Positions 1 to 9,386 are shown, counted from the stretch's first letter. The stretch is 64,000 nucleotides of DNA from Aromatoleum evansii (GCF_012910805.1 NZ_WTVK01000006.1:79938-143937); one strand, 5' to 3'. Numbers and translations: made by a program. Notes: generated by a model from the sequence alone, not told the origin.

Positions 1-1382
1 GCCTCGATCCAACGTTCGTCCGGCAGGCCGATCACCGCGACCTCGCCCACTGCCGGGTGAGTGTACAGGCACTCTTCCACCTCGCGGCTCGCCACCACCA
101 CCCCGCCGGTCTTGATGATGTCCTTGATGCGGTCGGTGATGTAGAGATACCCGCCCTCGTCGAGGTAGCCGACGTCGCCGGTGCGGAACCAGCCGTCGGC
201 AAACGTGCCGGCCGTCTCTTCCGGCTTGTCCCAGTAGCCGCTCATCAGCTGCGGCGAACGATGCACGATCTCGCCCATCTCCCCGGGCGCGACGTCCTGC
301 ATGTTCACATCGACGATGCGCGTCTCGACGTTGAAGATCGGCCGCCCCGCCGAGGCCGGGCGCTCTGCGTGCTCCTCGGGACGCAGCACGGTCGCAAGCG
401 GTGCGATCTCGCTCTGGCCGTAGCAGTTGTAGAGCCGCAGCCCCGGCAGGCGCGACGCGAGCTCCTGCAGCACCGGCACCGGCATGATCGACGCGCCGTA
501 ATAGCCCTTCTGCAGCGAGGCGAGGCGCGCCGCGTCGAAACCCGGATGACGCAGGAAGGCGATCCACACCGTCGGCGGCGCGAAGAAGGACGTCACGCGC
601 TCGCGCTCGATCAGCTCGAAGCAGCGGTCCGGCTGCGGCGCCTGCACCAGCCGCGTCGTGCCGCCGACCAGCAGCTGCGGCATCAGGAAGACGTGCATCT
701 GCGCCGAGTGGTAGAGCGGCAAGGCGGCCAGCGAGACGTCCTCGCCGCGGATGTCGGTCGCGAGCAGCGTGCTCGTGTATTCGGCCAGCAGCGCGCGATG
801 GCTCATCATCGCCCCCTTGGGCGCGGCGGTCGTGCCGGAGGTGTACAAGAGCTGGGCGATGTCCTCGTCCGTCGTGTCGATGTGCGGCGCCACGTCATCC
901 CCCGCACCCTGCGACCACTCCAGCACGTCCCGCCCGCTGCCGCCGTGCAGCGTCCCGCGCCATTCGCAGCCCAGCGTCGGCCCGAGCGCCTCGACGTGCA
1001 CCGCCATGTCGGCATCGCAGAACAGCGCACGCGCGCCCGACTGGTCGACGATGTAGCGCAGCTCCGCGTCGAGCAGCGCGTAGTTGATCGGCACATGGAT
1101 GAGGCCGGCCTTCACGCAGCCCAGCCACAGCAGCACGTAGGCATCGGAATTGCGCCCGTACGCCGCGACGCGGTCGCCGGCGACGAGGCCCAGCCCCAGC
1201 AGCCGGTTGGCCACGCGATTGGCCGCGCGGTCGAGCTCGGCGTAACGCCAGCTGCGCGCCTCGAAACGCAGCGCCTCGCGCTGCGGGTTGCGGCGCACCG
1301 ATCGCGCGAATGCATCGCCGATCAGGTTGCGCGCCGCCCGGCGCGCGTTCTGGTTCAGGTCGTCGATTTTCACGGCACTCAT
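1..1382 (-). CDS. Acyl-CoA synthetase (AMP-forming), C-terminus beyond the window
   Basis: Activates a carboxylic acid to its CoA thioester through an acyl-adenylate. About 460 residues are visible from an ATG at 1382, preceded by a GGAG-type ribosome site, and the frame stays open to the left edge. The adenylate-forming P-loop (YTSGTTAAPKG) lies near residues 178-189 and a WFRTGDVG motif near 390. The C-terminal lid with the catalytic lysine falls outside the window. It is the third gene of a leftward unit with an acyl-CoA dehydrogenase and a thiolase, which suggests fatty-acid or aromatic side-chain beta-oxidation. Family is clear; substrate cannot be read from the sequence. Confidence 0.9.
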   Translation of the reverse strand, partial: MSAVKIDDLNQNARRAARNLIGDAFARSVRRNPQREALRFEARSWRYAELDRAANRVANRLLGLGLVAGDRVAAYGRNSDAYVLLWLGCVKAGLIHVPINYALLDAELRYIVDQSGARALFCDADMAVHVEALGPTLGCEWRGTLHGGSGRDVLEWSQGAGDDVAPHIDTTDEDIAQLLYTSGTTAAPKGAMMSHRALLAEYTSTLLATDIRGEDVSLAALPLYHSAQMHVFLMPQLLVGGTTRLVQAPQPDRCFELIERERVTSFFAPPTVWIAFLRHPGFDAARLASLQKGYYGASIMPVPVLQELASRLPGLRLYNCYGQSEIAPLATVLRPEEHAERPASAGRPIFNVETRIVDVNMQDVAPGEMGEIVHRSPQLMSGYWDKPEETAGTFADGWFRTGDVGYLDEGGYLYITDRIKDIIKTGGVVVASREVEECLYTHPAVGEVAVIGLPDERWIE

Positions 1383-1452
1383 CCTCTCGTCTCCATTCTT
1401 GTACCGGGGCCTCGGCTGCACCCCTGTTCGTGTGCTTACTTGCGTCGTCGCT

Positions 1453-2643
1453 TCAGATCCGTTCGATCACCGTGGCCGTCGCCATGCCGTGGCCGATGCA
1501 CATCACCTGCAGGCCGAACTGGCCGCCGCGATGCTCCAGGCCGGCGAGCATCTTCGCCATCAGGCCCGCGCCGGTGCCGCCCAGCGGGTGGCCGTGGGCG
1601 ATCGCGCCGCCCCACGGGTTGAGCTTGTCGAGGTCCGGCGCAAACTCGCGTGCGAAGCACAGCGCGACGCTGGCAAAGGCCTCGTTCAGCTCGATCCAGT
1701 CGAGGTCGCGGAAAGACAGCCCGGCGATCTCCAGCGCACGGCGCGCGGCGGGGATCACGCCGGTGAGCTGCATCACCGGGTCGGAACCGACTGCGACGCG
1801 CGCACGGAAACGCGCCCGCGGTTTGATGCCGAGCGCCTCGGCGGCCGCGCGGCGCCCCACCAGCACCGCCGACGCGCCGTCCGACATTTGGCTCGCGTTC
1901 GCGGCGGTGACCCCACCTTCGCCCGGCTGACGGAACACCGGCGCCATGCCGCGCATGCGGTCTACGTCGATCGATGCGCGGATGCCTTCGTCGTGAGCCA
2001 GGGTAATCGCCGCCCCGTCCTTGTCCACACCGTGCACCGGCAGGATCTCGGCGTGCAGGCCGGCGGCCCGCGCAACTTCGGCGCGGCGATGGCTCTCGAT
2101 CGCGAATTCGTCCATGTCCGCGCGCGACAGCTTCCACTGCTCGGCGATGCGCTCGGCGCTCTCCACCTGATGCGGGATCGCGTAGCGGCGCAGGATGTCG
2201 GGATGCAAGCCGTCGAAGCCGCGGAAATCGCCCTTGCCCAGCGTCAGGTCGAGGAACATCGGCACCCGGCTCATGCTCTCGACGCCGCAGCCGATTGCGA
2301 AATCGAGATCGCCCGCCGCCACCGCCTGCGACGCGGCATGCACCGCGAACTGGCTGGAGCCGCACATCCTGTTCATCGACACGCCCGGCACCTCGGCCGG
2401 CAGGCCTGCCAGCAGCGCCGCCTGGCGGCCGATGTTGGCGCCCTGCTCGCCCGCCTGGCTCACGCAGCCCGCGAGCACGTCGCCGACGCGCTCGACCGGC
2501 AGGCCGGTGCGCTGCAGAACGCCGCCGATCGCCGTCGCCAGGAGTTCGTCGGGGCGGGTCTCGCGCAGCGCGCCGCCGCGGCGGCCGAAGGGGGTGCGGA
2601 CGGCGCCGAGGATCAGCGCTTCATTGGGGTGGGATTGGGTCAT
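1453..2643 (-). CDS. Thiolase (acetyl-CoA acyltransferase family)
   Basis: Cleaves a 3-ketoacyl-CoA with CoA to acetyl-CoA and a shortened acyl-CoA, or runs in reverse. The 396-residue length is normal for the family. The nucleophile is Cys94 in NRMCGSS; a HGHPLG motif and a C-terminal CIGHGM (Cys about 382) supply the other catalytic residues. The ATG at 2643 was chosen because AGGAG lies just upstream and the protein then begins like other thiolases; a longer reading of the frame would enter the dehydrogenase. It starts 16 bases after the dehydrogenase stop, so the two are probably one transcript. Substrate unknown. Confidence 0.92.
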   Translation of the reverse strand: MTQSHPNEALILGAVRTPFGRRGGALRETRPDELLATAIGGVLQRTGLPVERVGDVLAGCVSQAGEQGANIGRQAALLAGLPAEVPGVSMNRMCGSSQFAVHAASQAVAAGDLDFAIGCGVESMSRVPMFLDLTLGKGDFRGFDGLHPDILRRYAIPHQVESAERIAEQWKLSRADMDEFAIESHRRAEVARAAGLHAEILPVHGVDKDGAAITLAHDEGIRASIDVDRMRGMAPVFRQPGEGGVTAANASQMSDGASAVLVGRRAAAEALGIKPRARFRARVAVGSDPVMQLTGVIPAARRALEIAGLSFRDLDWIELNEAFASVALCFAREFAPDLDKLNPWGGAIAHGHPLGGTGAGLMAKMLAGLEHRGGQFGLQVMCIGHGMATATVIERI

Positions 2644-2659
2644 CGATTGCTCCTGTCGT

Positions 2660-3796
2660 TCAAGCCCGCTGCATTTCCCGGGCGATGATGTTGCGCTGGA
2701 TCTCGCTCGTGCCTTCGTAGATCTGCAGCACCTTGGCGTCACGGAAGAGTTTTTCCACCGGATACTCGGTCGAGTAGCCCATGCCGCCGAAAATCTGCAC
2801 CGCCTCGGTCGCGGCCCACATCGCCGCGTCGGCGGCGAAGGCCTTGGCGATCGAAGCCTCGATCGTGTTCGGCCGCCCCTGGTCCAGCAGCCACGCCGCC
2901 TGGTAGGTGAGCAGGCGCGCCGCCTCGAGCTTCATGCGCATCTCGGCGAGCTTGTGTGCGACCGCCTGATGCTCGATCAGGCGCCTGCCCATGCTGCGGC
3001 GCTCCGTTGCGTAGGCCAGCGCCTCGTCGATGCAGCGCTCGATGAGCCCGACCCCGAAGGCCGCGACCATGGGCCGCGAGTGGTCGAACACCGCCATCGC
3101 AAGCTCGAAGCCGCTGCCCTCCTCGCCCAGCCGGTGGTCCTCGGGCACGAACACCTTGTCGAGGAAGACCTCGCAGGTCGGCGCGGCGCACTGCCCGAGC
3201 TTGCCCAGCGGCTCGCCGACCGACAGCCCCTGGCTTGCGCGCGGCACGATGAAGGCCGTCATGCCCCGGTGGCCCGCATCCGGTGCGGTCTTGGCGAAGA
3301 CGACTAGGAACTCGGCGACGTTGGCGTTCGAGATCCAGATCTTGCTGCCCGTCAGCATGTAACCGCCGGACACGCGCTCGGCGCGCGTCCGGATACCGGC
3401 CACATCCGACCCCGCTCCCGGTTCCGTCATCGCAAAGCTCGCCAGCGCCCCCTGCGCCGCCGCGGCGAGATAACGCCTGCGCTGCGCCTCGGTGCCCGCA
3501 ATCACGATCGGCTCGGTGGCCAGCGCATTCACGCACAAGGCAGTGCCGATGCCGAGGCAGCCGCGGCAGAAGGCTTCGGTCACCAGCACCAGCTCGAGAC
3601 AGCCCAGACCGCCGCCCCCGACCGATTCCGGCAGATTGATGCCGAGCAGGCCCAGCTCCTGCGCGCGTTGATGCACCTCGACCGGGAAGGCCTTGCTGCG
3701 GTCCGCCTCGGCCGCACGCGGCACGATCTCGCGGTCGGAGAAACGCCGCGCAAGCTCGCGGATCTCGCGCTGCTCCGCGTTCAACTGAAAATCCAT
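2660..3796 (-). CDS. Acyl-CoA dehydrogenase
   Basis: FAD-dependent alpha,beta-desaturation of an acyl-CoA, passing electrons to ETF. It has 378 residues, the usual size. Visible family signatures are [11 protein letters not shown] in the middle domain, [10 protein letters not shown], and the C-terminal [10 protein letters not shown] with the probable catalytic base Glu near 361. The start at 3796 (MDFQLN) follows a GAGGAGA ribosome site; a start 24 codons upstream would add an atypical Arg/Pro-rich leader. It is the first gene of the dehydrogenase-thiolase-ligase unit and is divergent from an AraC-family regulator, which probably controls it. Chain length or ring specificity is not evident. 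Confidence 0.93.
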   Translation of the reverse strand: MDFQLNAEQREIRELARRFSDREIVPRAAEADRSKAFPVEVHQRAQELGLLGINLPESVGGGGLGCLELVLVTEAFCRGCLGIGTALCVNALATEPIVIAGTEAQRRRYLAAAAQGALASFAMTEPGAGSDVAGIRTRAERVSGGYMLTGSKIWISNANVAEFLVVFAKTAPDAGHRGMTAFIVPRASQGLSVGEPLGKLGQCAAPTCEVFLDKVFVPEDHRLGEEGSGFELAMAVFDHSRPMVAAFGVGLIERCIDEALAYATERRSMGRRLIEHQAVAHKLAEMRMKLEAARLLTYQAAWLLDQGRPNTIEASIAKAFAADAAMWAATEAVQIFGGMGYSTEYPVEKLFRDAKVLQIYEGTSEIQRNIIAREMQRA

Positions 3797-3928
3797 GATC
3801 TCTCCTCGAAACCGCCCCCTCGCGGGCGGCGGGCGCATCTGTGCTTTAATTGCCAGAGCGTGACGCATCGTCGCGTCAATCGCCGCACCGGCAACGGCTT
3901 AAATGTTTCAGATGTCTCGATTTGCGAT

Positions 3929-3994
3929 CCATACTATTGCGTATGGTGACGTTTGTAGATGGCAGAAAACGCCCATCGATTGACATTTTCTGCC
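3929..3994. promoter_or_regulatory. Divergent promoter region with two inverted repeats
   Basis: Between the acyl-CoA dehydrogenase and the AraC regulator lie CCATAC-N6-GTATGG (3929-3946) and GGCAGAAAA-N16-TTTTCTGCC (3961-3969 and 3986-3994). A TTGACA hexamer at 3980-3985 could be a -35 element reading rightward. Both repeats are candidate operator sites for the adjacent AraC-type protein. Seen directly; binding is inferred. Confidence 0.45.
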
Positions 3995-4028
3995 ACCCAT
4001 TCGCCGACTCAAGTGGAATCACGAAAGC

Positions 4029-5051
4029 ATGAACCGGCCATCCGTCACCGTTCCGATCCACATGATCGGACAGCTCGTCGAGCGGCTCGGAGAGCGCCGG
4101 GCGCTCGCCTGGGACTGCATCGCCCGCGCCGGCATCGCACCGGCGCTGCTCGAACAGGAATCGGCGCGCGTCACCGTCGAACAGTTCGCGCTCTTCTACC
4201 GCACGCTCGCGGTCGAACTGGATGACGAGACACCGCTCTTCTTCTCGCGCCCCCTGCGCGCGGGCACGCTCAAATTCCTGTGCCTGTGCCTGATCGACGC
4301 CGCCAACCTGCGCGTCGCGCTGCACCGCTTCTGCGGCTTCTTCCGGCTGATGCTGGACGACCTGCAGTTCGAGATGCACGACGATGACGGCCTCACGCGC
4401 ATCGCGCTGGTCGAGCGGACCGACCTAGGCGAGGCACGGGTGCTGATCCTGGAACTCATGCTGATGCTCGTGCAGGGCATCGCGTCGTGGATGATCGACC
4501 GCAAGCTTCTCTTAGCCCGCGTCGACCTCGCCTACCCGCCCCCGCCGCATGCCGGCGAATACATCAACATGTACGCCGGCCCGGCGCGCTTCGACCGCCC
4601 GCTCACGGCGCTCCACATCGACCCGATCTTCATGGATGCCCCCGTCCGCCAGGACAAGACCTCCCTCGCCGCCTTCCTGCGCAGCGCCCCGATGGACTGG
4701 ATCCACGTCTCGGTAAGCGAACGCCTGGTCACCCACCGCGTGCGCGACCTGCTCGAAGCGCGCCTCGGCACGCCGCAAACGGTGGAGGACGTCGCCCGCG
4801 CCCTGCACATCTCGCCGCGCACCCTCGCCCGCCGCCTCGACGCCGAAGGCACGCACTTCCAGGCGATCAAGGACGCGCTGCGCCGCGACGTGGCGATCGC
4901 GCGCATCTCGCGCTCGGATGAATCCATCGCCAACATCGGGGCCGAGCTGGGCTTCGACGACCCGGCCGCATTCAACCGGGCATTCCGGCAGTGGACGGGA
5001 ACACCACCCGGAACTTATCGACGGCGCGGGGCGGATCCGCGCGCGGGTTGA
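4029..5051 (+). CDS. AraC-family transcriptional regulator
   Basis: 340 residues. The N-terminal about 200 residues look like the arabinose-binding-type sensor domain found in OruR/ArgR-like AraC proteins, and residues about 235-335 hold the double helix-turn-helix, with VEDVARALHISPRTLARRL as the first and IGAELGFDDPAAFNRAFRQW as the second recognition region. Transcribed away from the acyl-CoA dehydrogenase operon across a region with two inverted repeats, so it is probably the local activator, responding to a substrate or CoA intermediate. The ribosome site is weak (GGAATCACGAAAGC). Confidence 0.9.
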   Translation: MNRPSVTVPIHMIGQLVERLGERRALAWDCIARAGIAPALLEQESARVTVEQFALFYRTLAVELDDETPLFFSRPLRAGTLKFLCLCLIDAANLRVALHRFCGFFRLMLDDLQFEMHDDDGLTRIALVERTDLGEARVLILELMLMLVQGIASWMIDRKLLLARVDLAYPPPPHAGEYINMYAGPARFDRPLTALHIDPIFMDAPVRQDKTSLAAFLRSAPMDWIHVSVSERLVTHRVRDLLEARLGTPQTVEDVARALHISPRTLARRLDAEGTHFQAIKDALRRDVAIARISRSDESIANIGAELGFDDPAAFNRAFRQWTGTPPGTYRRRGADPRAG

Positions 5052-5141
5052 GCTTCCCGGAACATTGCCACCGCCCTTCGACCAGCCTGGCCTGAACCCA
5101 GCCCAAGGGCTCAGGACGAACGGAAGTATTCAATTGCCGGG

Positions 5142-5729
5142 TTAATCATGCGCCGGCCGCCGCGCCAGGATCCCGAAGTGGTACGGCGCGGCGTCGCCCA
5201 GCTCGACCGGCCGGACCGCATCGAACCCGGCCTCGACCATCCAGGCGGCACACTGATCCGGCCGAGGACGAATCGCCAGGGGCGGACCCCGCGGCGTTTC
5301 GATGTCGCTGCGCCAGTGAATCACGGACAGGACGCCGCCCGGCTGCAGGCTTCGATAAGCCTCGCGCAGCAAGGCGACGGGGTCTTCGATATGCAGCAGG
5401 TTGAAGAGCATGGCATGGCCTTGCGAGCCATCCGGTACGCCCGTGCCGTGCTCGACGAAGTCGCGCAGCTCCGCCCGGATGTTCGATAGACCGGCACTCT
5501 GCGCGCGTTGTCGCACCAGGCTCACCATGCCCGGCTCGATGTCGAGTGCGGTTACCAGGCCCCGTGTCCGGGCGGCAGCAGGCAGGGTGAAGGTACCGTA
5601 GCCGCAACCCAACTCCACCAGGTTGCGGCCATCCCCCCGGGCAGGCAGAAGGCGATCCAGGATGCGCACGGGGTCGAAGAACGAAGCCCAGTACGCCTCG
5701 TCGGGCATGCCGCTTTCGCGTCCTTTCAT
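5142..5729 (-). CDS. Class I SAM-dependent methyltransferase
   Basis: 195 residues. Motif I of the Rossmann methyltransferase fold (ELGCGYGTF) is at about residues 39-47, followed by TALDIEPGM with the acidic residue that usually holds the SAM ribose, and an LFNLLHIEDP segment equivalent to motif IV. Nothing identifies the methyl acceptor. It lies upstream of nothing obviously related; the DsrE gene and the ArsR-rhodanese gene precede it on the same strand, with 31 bases between it and the DsrE gene, so it may be the last gene of a small sulfur-related unit. Confidence 0.8.
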   Translation of the reverse strand: MKGRESGMPDEAYWASFFDPVRILDRLLPARGDGRNLVELGCGYGTFTLPAAARTRGLVTALDIEPGMVSLVRQRAQSAGLSNIRAELRDFVEHGTGVPDGSQGHAMLFNLLHIEDPVALLREAYRSLQPGGVLSVIHWRSDIETPRGPPLAIRPRPDQCAAWMVEAGFDAVRPVELGDAAPYHFGILARRPAHD

Positions 5730-5760
5730 GGCTCGACCTTCGATGCTTGGCTCGCGCCGC

Positions 5761-6102
5761 TCAAAACACCAGCACCTTGTCGGCAGCGGCCGTCCATTCT
5801 GCGAGTTCCTTCAGGGTGCTGCGCCGCACGCCTTCGACCAGCTGGTCGTCGCCCAGGCCGCGAGCGTCCATGCAGGTGCCGCATAGCGCCACCTCGCCCC
5901 CCACCATGCGGACCATGTCGCCGGCGTTGTAGTACCCGTCGGGCACTTTCTGGCCGCTCTTGGCGCAGCCGACCGCGTCCCCCATCAGGAACACGCGAAC
6001 CGTCTCGCCCTCCATCCTACCCAGCGTACGGGCCAGGCGCAGTGCGTTGTAGCTGCGCTCCGTTCCGTAGGGTCCATCGTTGAGAATGAACAAGGTGTTC
6101 AT
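5761..6102 (-). CDS. DsrE/DsrF-like family protein
   Basis: 113 residues with the fold signature of the DsrE/TusD sulfur-relay family: an N-terminal FILNDGPYGTERSYNALRLA segment, a central GDAVGCAKSG and a VALCGTCMDARG segment. Cysteines in those two segments (AVGC and CGTC) could carry persulfide sulfur. It is encoded 28 bases downstream of an ArsR-rhodanese fusion, which suggests persulfide handling controlled by that regulator. A cytoplasmic role in sulfur transfer is inferred from the family; the specific partner is unknown. Confidence 0.82.
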   Translation of the reverse strand: MNTLFILNDGPYGTERSYNALRLARTLGRMEGETVRVFLMGDAVGCAKSGQKVPDGYYNAGDMVRMVGGEVALCGTCMDARGLGDDQLVEGVRRSTLKELAEWTAAADKVLVF

Positions 6103-6130
6103 GGCAACCCCCTGGCTTCTGCGTTTGAGT

Positions 6131-6790
6131 TCAGTTCTCGACAGGCAAGCCGTTTGCGCTCCACTCGGTCACCCCATCGGAAATCTTGTGCGCACTGAAA
6201 CCACGCTGCCGCAGCAGTCGGACGGCTTCGTCGGACATCAGGCAGAACGGTCCGCGGCAATAGGCGACGATTTCCTTCCCGGCCGGCAGCTCGGCCAGCC
6301 GTTTTTCGAGTTCGGCGAGCGGCATCGAACGGGCATGCGGGAGGTGCCCGGCGGCATATTCGGCCTCCGGCCGGACGTCTATGACCACGACGTCGCCGCT
6401 GCGGGCCTTGGCAAGCAAGGACTCCCGGCTCTCCGAGGTGAGCGCATCGGGGGCGGCGGCCATCCGCTCCAGCGCCACGCGCAGTTCGACCAGATGCTCC
6501 TCGGCCACTTCACGGACGTTGAGCCAGAGCCGAGCGACGTCCGGACCGCTCAGCCGGTAATGGATGAACTTGCCCTCCCGGCGTGTTTCCACCAGGCGTG
6601 CTTCGCGCAGCGCACGCAGATGGGCACTGGCCAGCCGCATGTCGATATGGGCCTGTTCGGCGAGCAGCTCGACCGTCTTCTCGCCCTGCGCCAGCAATTC
6701 GATGAGCTCCAGGCGCTTCGGGCTGGAGATCGCCTTGCCGATGCGGGCGACGTGCTCGTAGAGGGATGACTTGGTGACAGCCTGATTCAT
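6131..6790 (-). CDS. ArsR-family regulator fused to a rhodanese domain
   Basis: 219 residues. Residues about 15-90 form the winged helix of ArsR/SmtB repressors (ISSPKRLELIELLAQGEKTV, then AHLRALREARLVETRREG), and residues about 130-215 are a rhodanese domain with active-site loop YCRGPFC (Cys178, second Cys183). The architecture suggests a repressor that senses persulfide or sulfane sulfur through the rhodanese cysteine. ATG at 6790 is preferred over a GTG six bases upstream because the GTG overlaps a palindrome. Precedes DsrE and methyltransferase genes on the same strand. Confidence 0.9.
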   Translation of the reverse strand: MNQAVTKSSLYEHVARIGKAISSPKRLELIELLAQGEKTVELLAEQAHIDMRLASAHLRALREARLVETRREGKFIHYRLSGPDVARLWLNVREVAEEHLVELRVALERMAAAPDALTSESRESLLAKARSGDVVVIDVRPEAEYAAGHLPHARSMPLAELEKRLAELPAGKEIVAYCRGPFCLMSDEAVRLLRQRGFSAHKISDGVTEWSANGLPVEN

Positions 6791-6794
6791 ACGC

Positions 6795-6818
6795 ACAATC
6801 TAACGATTATTGGATTGT
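6795..6818. promoter_or_regulatory. Candidate ArsR-type operator
   Basis: A 24-bp imperfect palindrome, ends ACAATC and GATTGT, with 9 of 12 half-site positions matching. It ends four bases upstream of the ATG of the ArsR-rhodanese gene, where a repressor would block its own transcription. The AT-rich composition contrasts with the surrounding DNA. Autoregulation is an inference. Confidence 0.5.
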
Positions 6819-6868
6819 ACGTAAAGCGCTTCAACCGGAGCACACGGTGCTGACCAATAGCTACACCG

Positions 6869-7489
6869 TCACCCCTTGCGCAGTTGCGCACACACGAGAT
6901 CGACCACGTCCGCGTCGATCGTGTGCCCGACCTCCGGCAACAGGTTGAGTCCGACCTCGGCGCCGATCGACGCGAGGCGGTCCGCCGCGGCGATGCTGTA
7001 GCGCGGGTCGATTACCGTGTCGTCCTTGCCGTGAATGAGCTGCACGGCCGTCGCGGGCCGAACCCTGGGCGGCTGCGCGAAACGCCCGGCGATCGCGATT
7101 ACCTGCGAAGCAAGTCGATCGGCGGTCTGGGTCGATTCGAGGGCCATAATCGCGCCCTGCGAGAAGCCGATCAGGGTCGTCGCGTCCGGCCCGACGCCGG
7201 ATTGTTTCTGCCAGTCACGCACGGTTTCTACGAAGCGCGGCATCGCGGCGGCGACACGTTCGAGGCGGTTCTCCTCGGTGACGCCACGCACGGCAAACCA
7301 CTGCCAGCCGATGCCGAAATCACACGGATCCGGCGATCGCACGCTCACGACGCATGCGGAGGGATCGGCGTGCGCAATGGCGTCGGCGAGCGGCAGGAGG
7401 TTCTGCGGCGTCGCGCCGACGCCGTGGAACAGCAGCACCAGCCGCCGCGCGGCGGCCGGTTTCCGGACGAGGACGGTATCGTCGTTCAT
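6869..7489 (-). CDS. Alpha/beta-hydrolase, YpfH-like esterase
   Basis: 206 residues, a small serine esterase of the carboxylesterase/phospholipase family. The nucleophile is Ser110 in GFSQG, the acid is in HGKDDTVI and the base in GHTID; FHGVGA at residues 21-26 supplies the oxyanion region. No signal peptide, so cytoplasmic. Size and motifs match E. coli YpfH-type esterases more than secreted lipases. It is followed by a stand-alone gap and has no obvious operon partner. Natural substrate unknown. Confidence 0.85.
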   Translation of the reverse strand: MNDDTVLVRKPAAARRLVLLFHGVGATPQNLLPLADAIAHADPSACVVSVRSPDPCDFGIGWQWFAVRGVTEENRLERVAAAMPRFVETVRDWQKQSGVGPDATTLIGFSQGAIMALESTQTADRLASQVIAIAGRFAQPPRVRPATAVQLIHGKDDTVIDPRYSIAAADRLASIGAEVGLNLLPEVGHTIDADVVDLVCAQLRKG

Positions 7490-7520
7490 GTTTGTGTCCC
7501 GGTTCAGCTGCGGGAAGGAA

Positions 7521-7973
7521 TCAGTGCTTGTCGTCCGACGATGCCAGCACGGCGTCGAGGGAGGCCCGGCCCGCGCCGCTGAACGCGAGCGAGATCGAGA
7601 CCGCGAGCAGCGCCAGGCCGAATTCGTAGCCGTTGTTCTTCATGAACAGCCCGTTGGCCGCATGCACGCTGAAGATCGCGACCAGCATCGCGAACGCCAG
7701 CACGGCCGACGCGGGGCGCACGAGCAGGCCCACGATCAGCGCGAGGCCGCCGAAGAACTCCGCGCCGCCCGCCAGCAGGGCCATCAGCTGGCCCGGTGCG
7801 AGACCGATCGATTCCATCCACTGCCCCGTGCCCTGCAGGCCGTAGCCGCCGAACCAGCCGAAGAGTTTCTGCGCGCCATGCGCTGCGAAGATGATGCCGA
7901 CTGGAATGCGCAGCGCCAGGGGACCCCAGGCGGCTTTGGTAGCGAGAAGGCGATTGACGAAACCGTTGCTCAT
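7521..7973 (-). CDS. DoxX-family membrane protein
   Basis: 150 residues with four hydrophobic segments and the DoxX signatures RIPVGIIFAAHGAQKLFGWFGG and LLAGGAEFFGGLALIVGLL. Start at 7973 (MSNGF) follows a GGAG ribosome site; a start 13 codons earlier would add a polar leader. It is divergent from a glutathionyl-hydroquinone reductase. In E. coli the DoxX protein YqjF and the reductase YqjG are likewise neighbours, so the pairing supports a joint role in quinone or electrophile detoxification. Confidence 0.9.
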   Translation of the reverse strand: MSNGFVNRLLATKAAWGPLALRIPVGIIFAAHGAQKLFGWFGGYGLQGTGQWMESIGLAPGQLMALLAGGAEFFGGLALIVGLLVRPASAVLAFAMLVAIFSVHAANGLFMKNNGYEFGLALLAVSISLAFSGAGRASLDAVLASSDDKH

Positions 7974-8281
7974 TTTTCTTTCTCCATTGATTGGGGTTGG
8001 GGCTGGCCGCATGTCTTCGTACCGCTTGCTGACCGTGGAACGAACTGTACGCGGCGAGACAGTTGAGTCAAATAGCTCTAATTGAGAATTTATGTTCCAT
8101 TATTTGCAACAATAATCTTGTGAGAACGATGTCCGCGAAGCACCCGCATTCGTCATCAATGCGTACGTTTTGTTCTTGTTCGGGCAACAGTCATGCCCCC
8201 TCGTCGCTGTTTATCTTCCACGTCGCATCCCATACCTTCTCGCCCATAGGGCAATGCCCACAACAGAGAGAGGACAAGAAC
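7974..8281. promoter_or_regulatory. Divergent DoxX/GHQR intergenic region
   Basis: 308 bases without a gene. It contains an AT-rich island at about 8067-8118 unlike the GC-rich surroundings, including the inverted repeat ATTATT-N6-AATAAT (8099-8116). This is the likely regulatory zone for both flanking genes. No clear -35/-10 pair could be fixed by eye. Confidence 0.4.
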
Positions 8282-9262
8282 ATGCTCGTGAATGGCAAAT
8301 GGGCGGAAAAGTGGCAGCCGGTGCAGCAAAGCGACGCCGACGGGCGCTTCATCCGCCAGCATTCGGGTTTCCGCGACCGGATCGGCCCCGACAGCGCGAA
8401 GGGCTTCGCCGTCGAAGCGGGCCGCTATCAGCTCTACGTCGCCTACATCTGCCCGTGGGCATCGCGGACACTGATCGCGCTGCACCTGAAGGGACTCGAG
8501 AACGTGATCGACGTGTGCGCGGTCGACCCGCGCCTGGGCGATCAGGGCTGGGCCTTCACCGGACGCGACGACAGCGACCTCGACCCCGTCAACGGCGCGA
8601 GCTACATGCACGAAATCTATACGCTGGCCGACCCGACGCACACCGGCCGCGCGACGGTACCGGTGCTGTGGGACAAGAAGACCCGCACCATCGTCAATAA
8701 CGAGTCGTCCGACATCGTCCGCATCTTCGACAAGGACTTCGGCGCCCTTGCGACCGGAGACGTCGATCTTTGTCCGCCGGAACTGCAGAAGGAGATCGAC
8801 GCGGTCAACGAGCGCCTGTACATGAGCTTCAACAACGGCGTGTATCGGGCCGGCTTCGCAGGCACGCAGAAGGCCTACGAGGAAGCGGTCGCCGACGTGT
8901 TCGCGACGCTGGACTGGATGGAAGGCCGCCTCGCACGGGCGGACTGGCTGGTAGGCGACCGGCTTACCGAGACCGACATCCGCGCCTTCGTGACGCTGGT
9001 GCGCTTCGAGCTCGCCTATTACAGCCTGTTCAAGTGCAACCTGCGCCCGCTGTCGGCCTACCCGGCTGTACGTGCCTACCTCGTGCGCCTGCTGGCGATC
9101 CCGGCCTTCGCGGCGAGCGTCCGCCCCGACCACATCAAGGCGGGCTATTACTCGATCAAGGCGCTCAACCCCACGGGCATCGTTCCCGTCGGCCCCGAAC
9201 TGGACTACCTCGAAGCGCTGGGCGCCGCACGCGGCGATCGCCCCGCCCGGTCCGCGGCATAG
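8282..9262 (+). CDS. yqjG: Glutathionyl-hydroquinone reductase (Xi/ECM4-type GST)
   Basis: 326 residues, the normal size for the Xi class (YqjG, PcpF, ECM4). It reduces glutathionyl-hydroquinones and similar adducts with glutathione. The catalytic Cys57 sits in the class-defining CPWA motif, followed by SRTLIALHLKGLE. The C-terminal helical domain contains WLVGDRLTETDIRAFVTLVRF. ATG 8282 is chosen because GAGAGGAC lies 8 bases upstream; the open frame begins earlier but without a matching start. Divergent from a DoxX gene. Confidence 0.93.
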   Translation: MLVNGKWAEKWQPVQQSDADGRFIRQHSGFRDRIGPDSAKGFAVEAGRYQLYVAYICPWASRTLIALHLKGLENVIDVCAVDPRLGDQGWAFTGRDDSDLDPVNGASYMHEIYTLADPTHTGRATVPVLWDKKTRTIVNNESSDIVRIFDKDFGALATGDVDLCPPELQKEIDAVNERLYMSFNNGVYRAGFAGTQKAYEEAVADVFATLDWMEGRLARADWLVGDRLTETDIRAFVTLVRFELAYYSLFKCNLRPLSAYPAVRAYLVRLLAIPAFAASVRPDHIKAGYYSIKALNPTGIVPVGPELDYLEALGAARGDRPARSAA

Positions 9263-9276
9263 GCGCCGCACGACGC

Positions 9277-9303
9277 GAAGCCGCGCGCCCGGGCCGCGGC
9301 TTC
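9277..9303 (+). terminator. Hairpin after the GHQR gene
   Basis: GAAGCCGCG (9277-9285) pairs with CGCGGCTTC (9295-9303) across a 9-base loop, 15 bases after the stop. There is no T-run, so it may be only a stem that protects the 3' end or part of a Rho-dependent end. Confidence 0.4.
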
Positions 9304-9386
9304 ACACAGAGTCTTACAAAGCAGTCGTGCGCGACGGTGCACGGTGCCTGCCGGCGGCGCGTTGACCACTCACAAGGAGGTCAATC

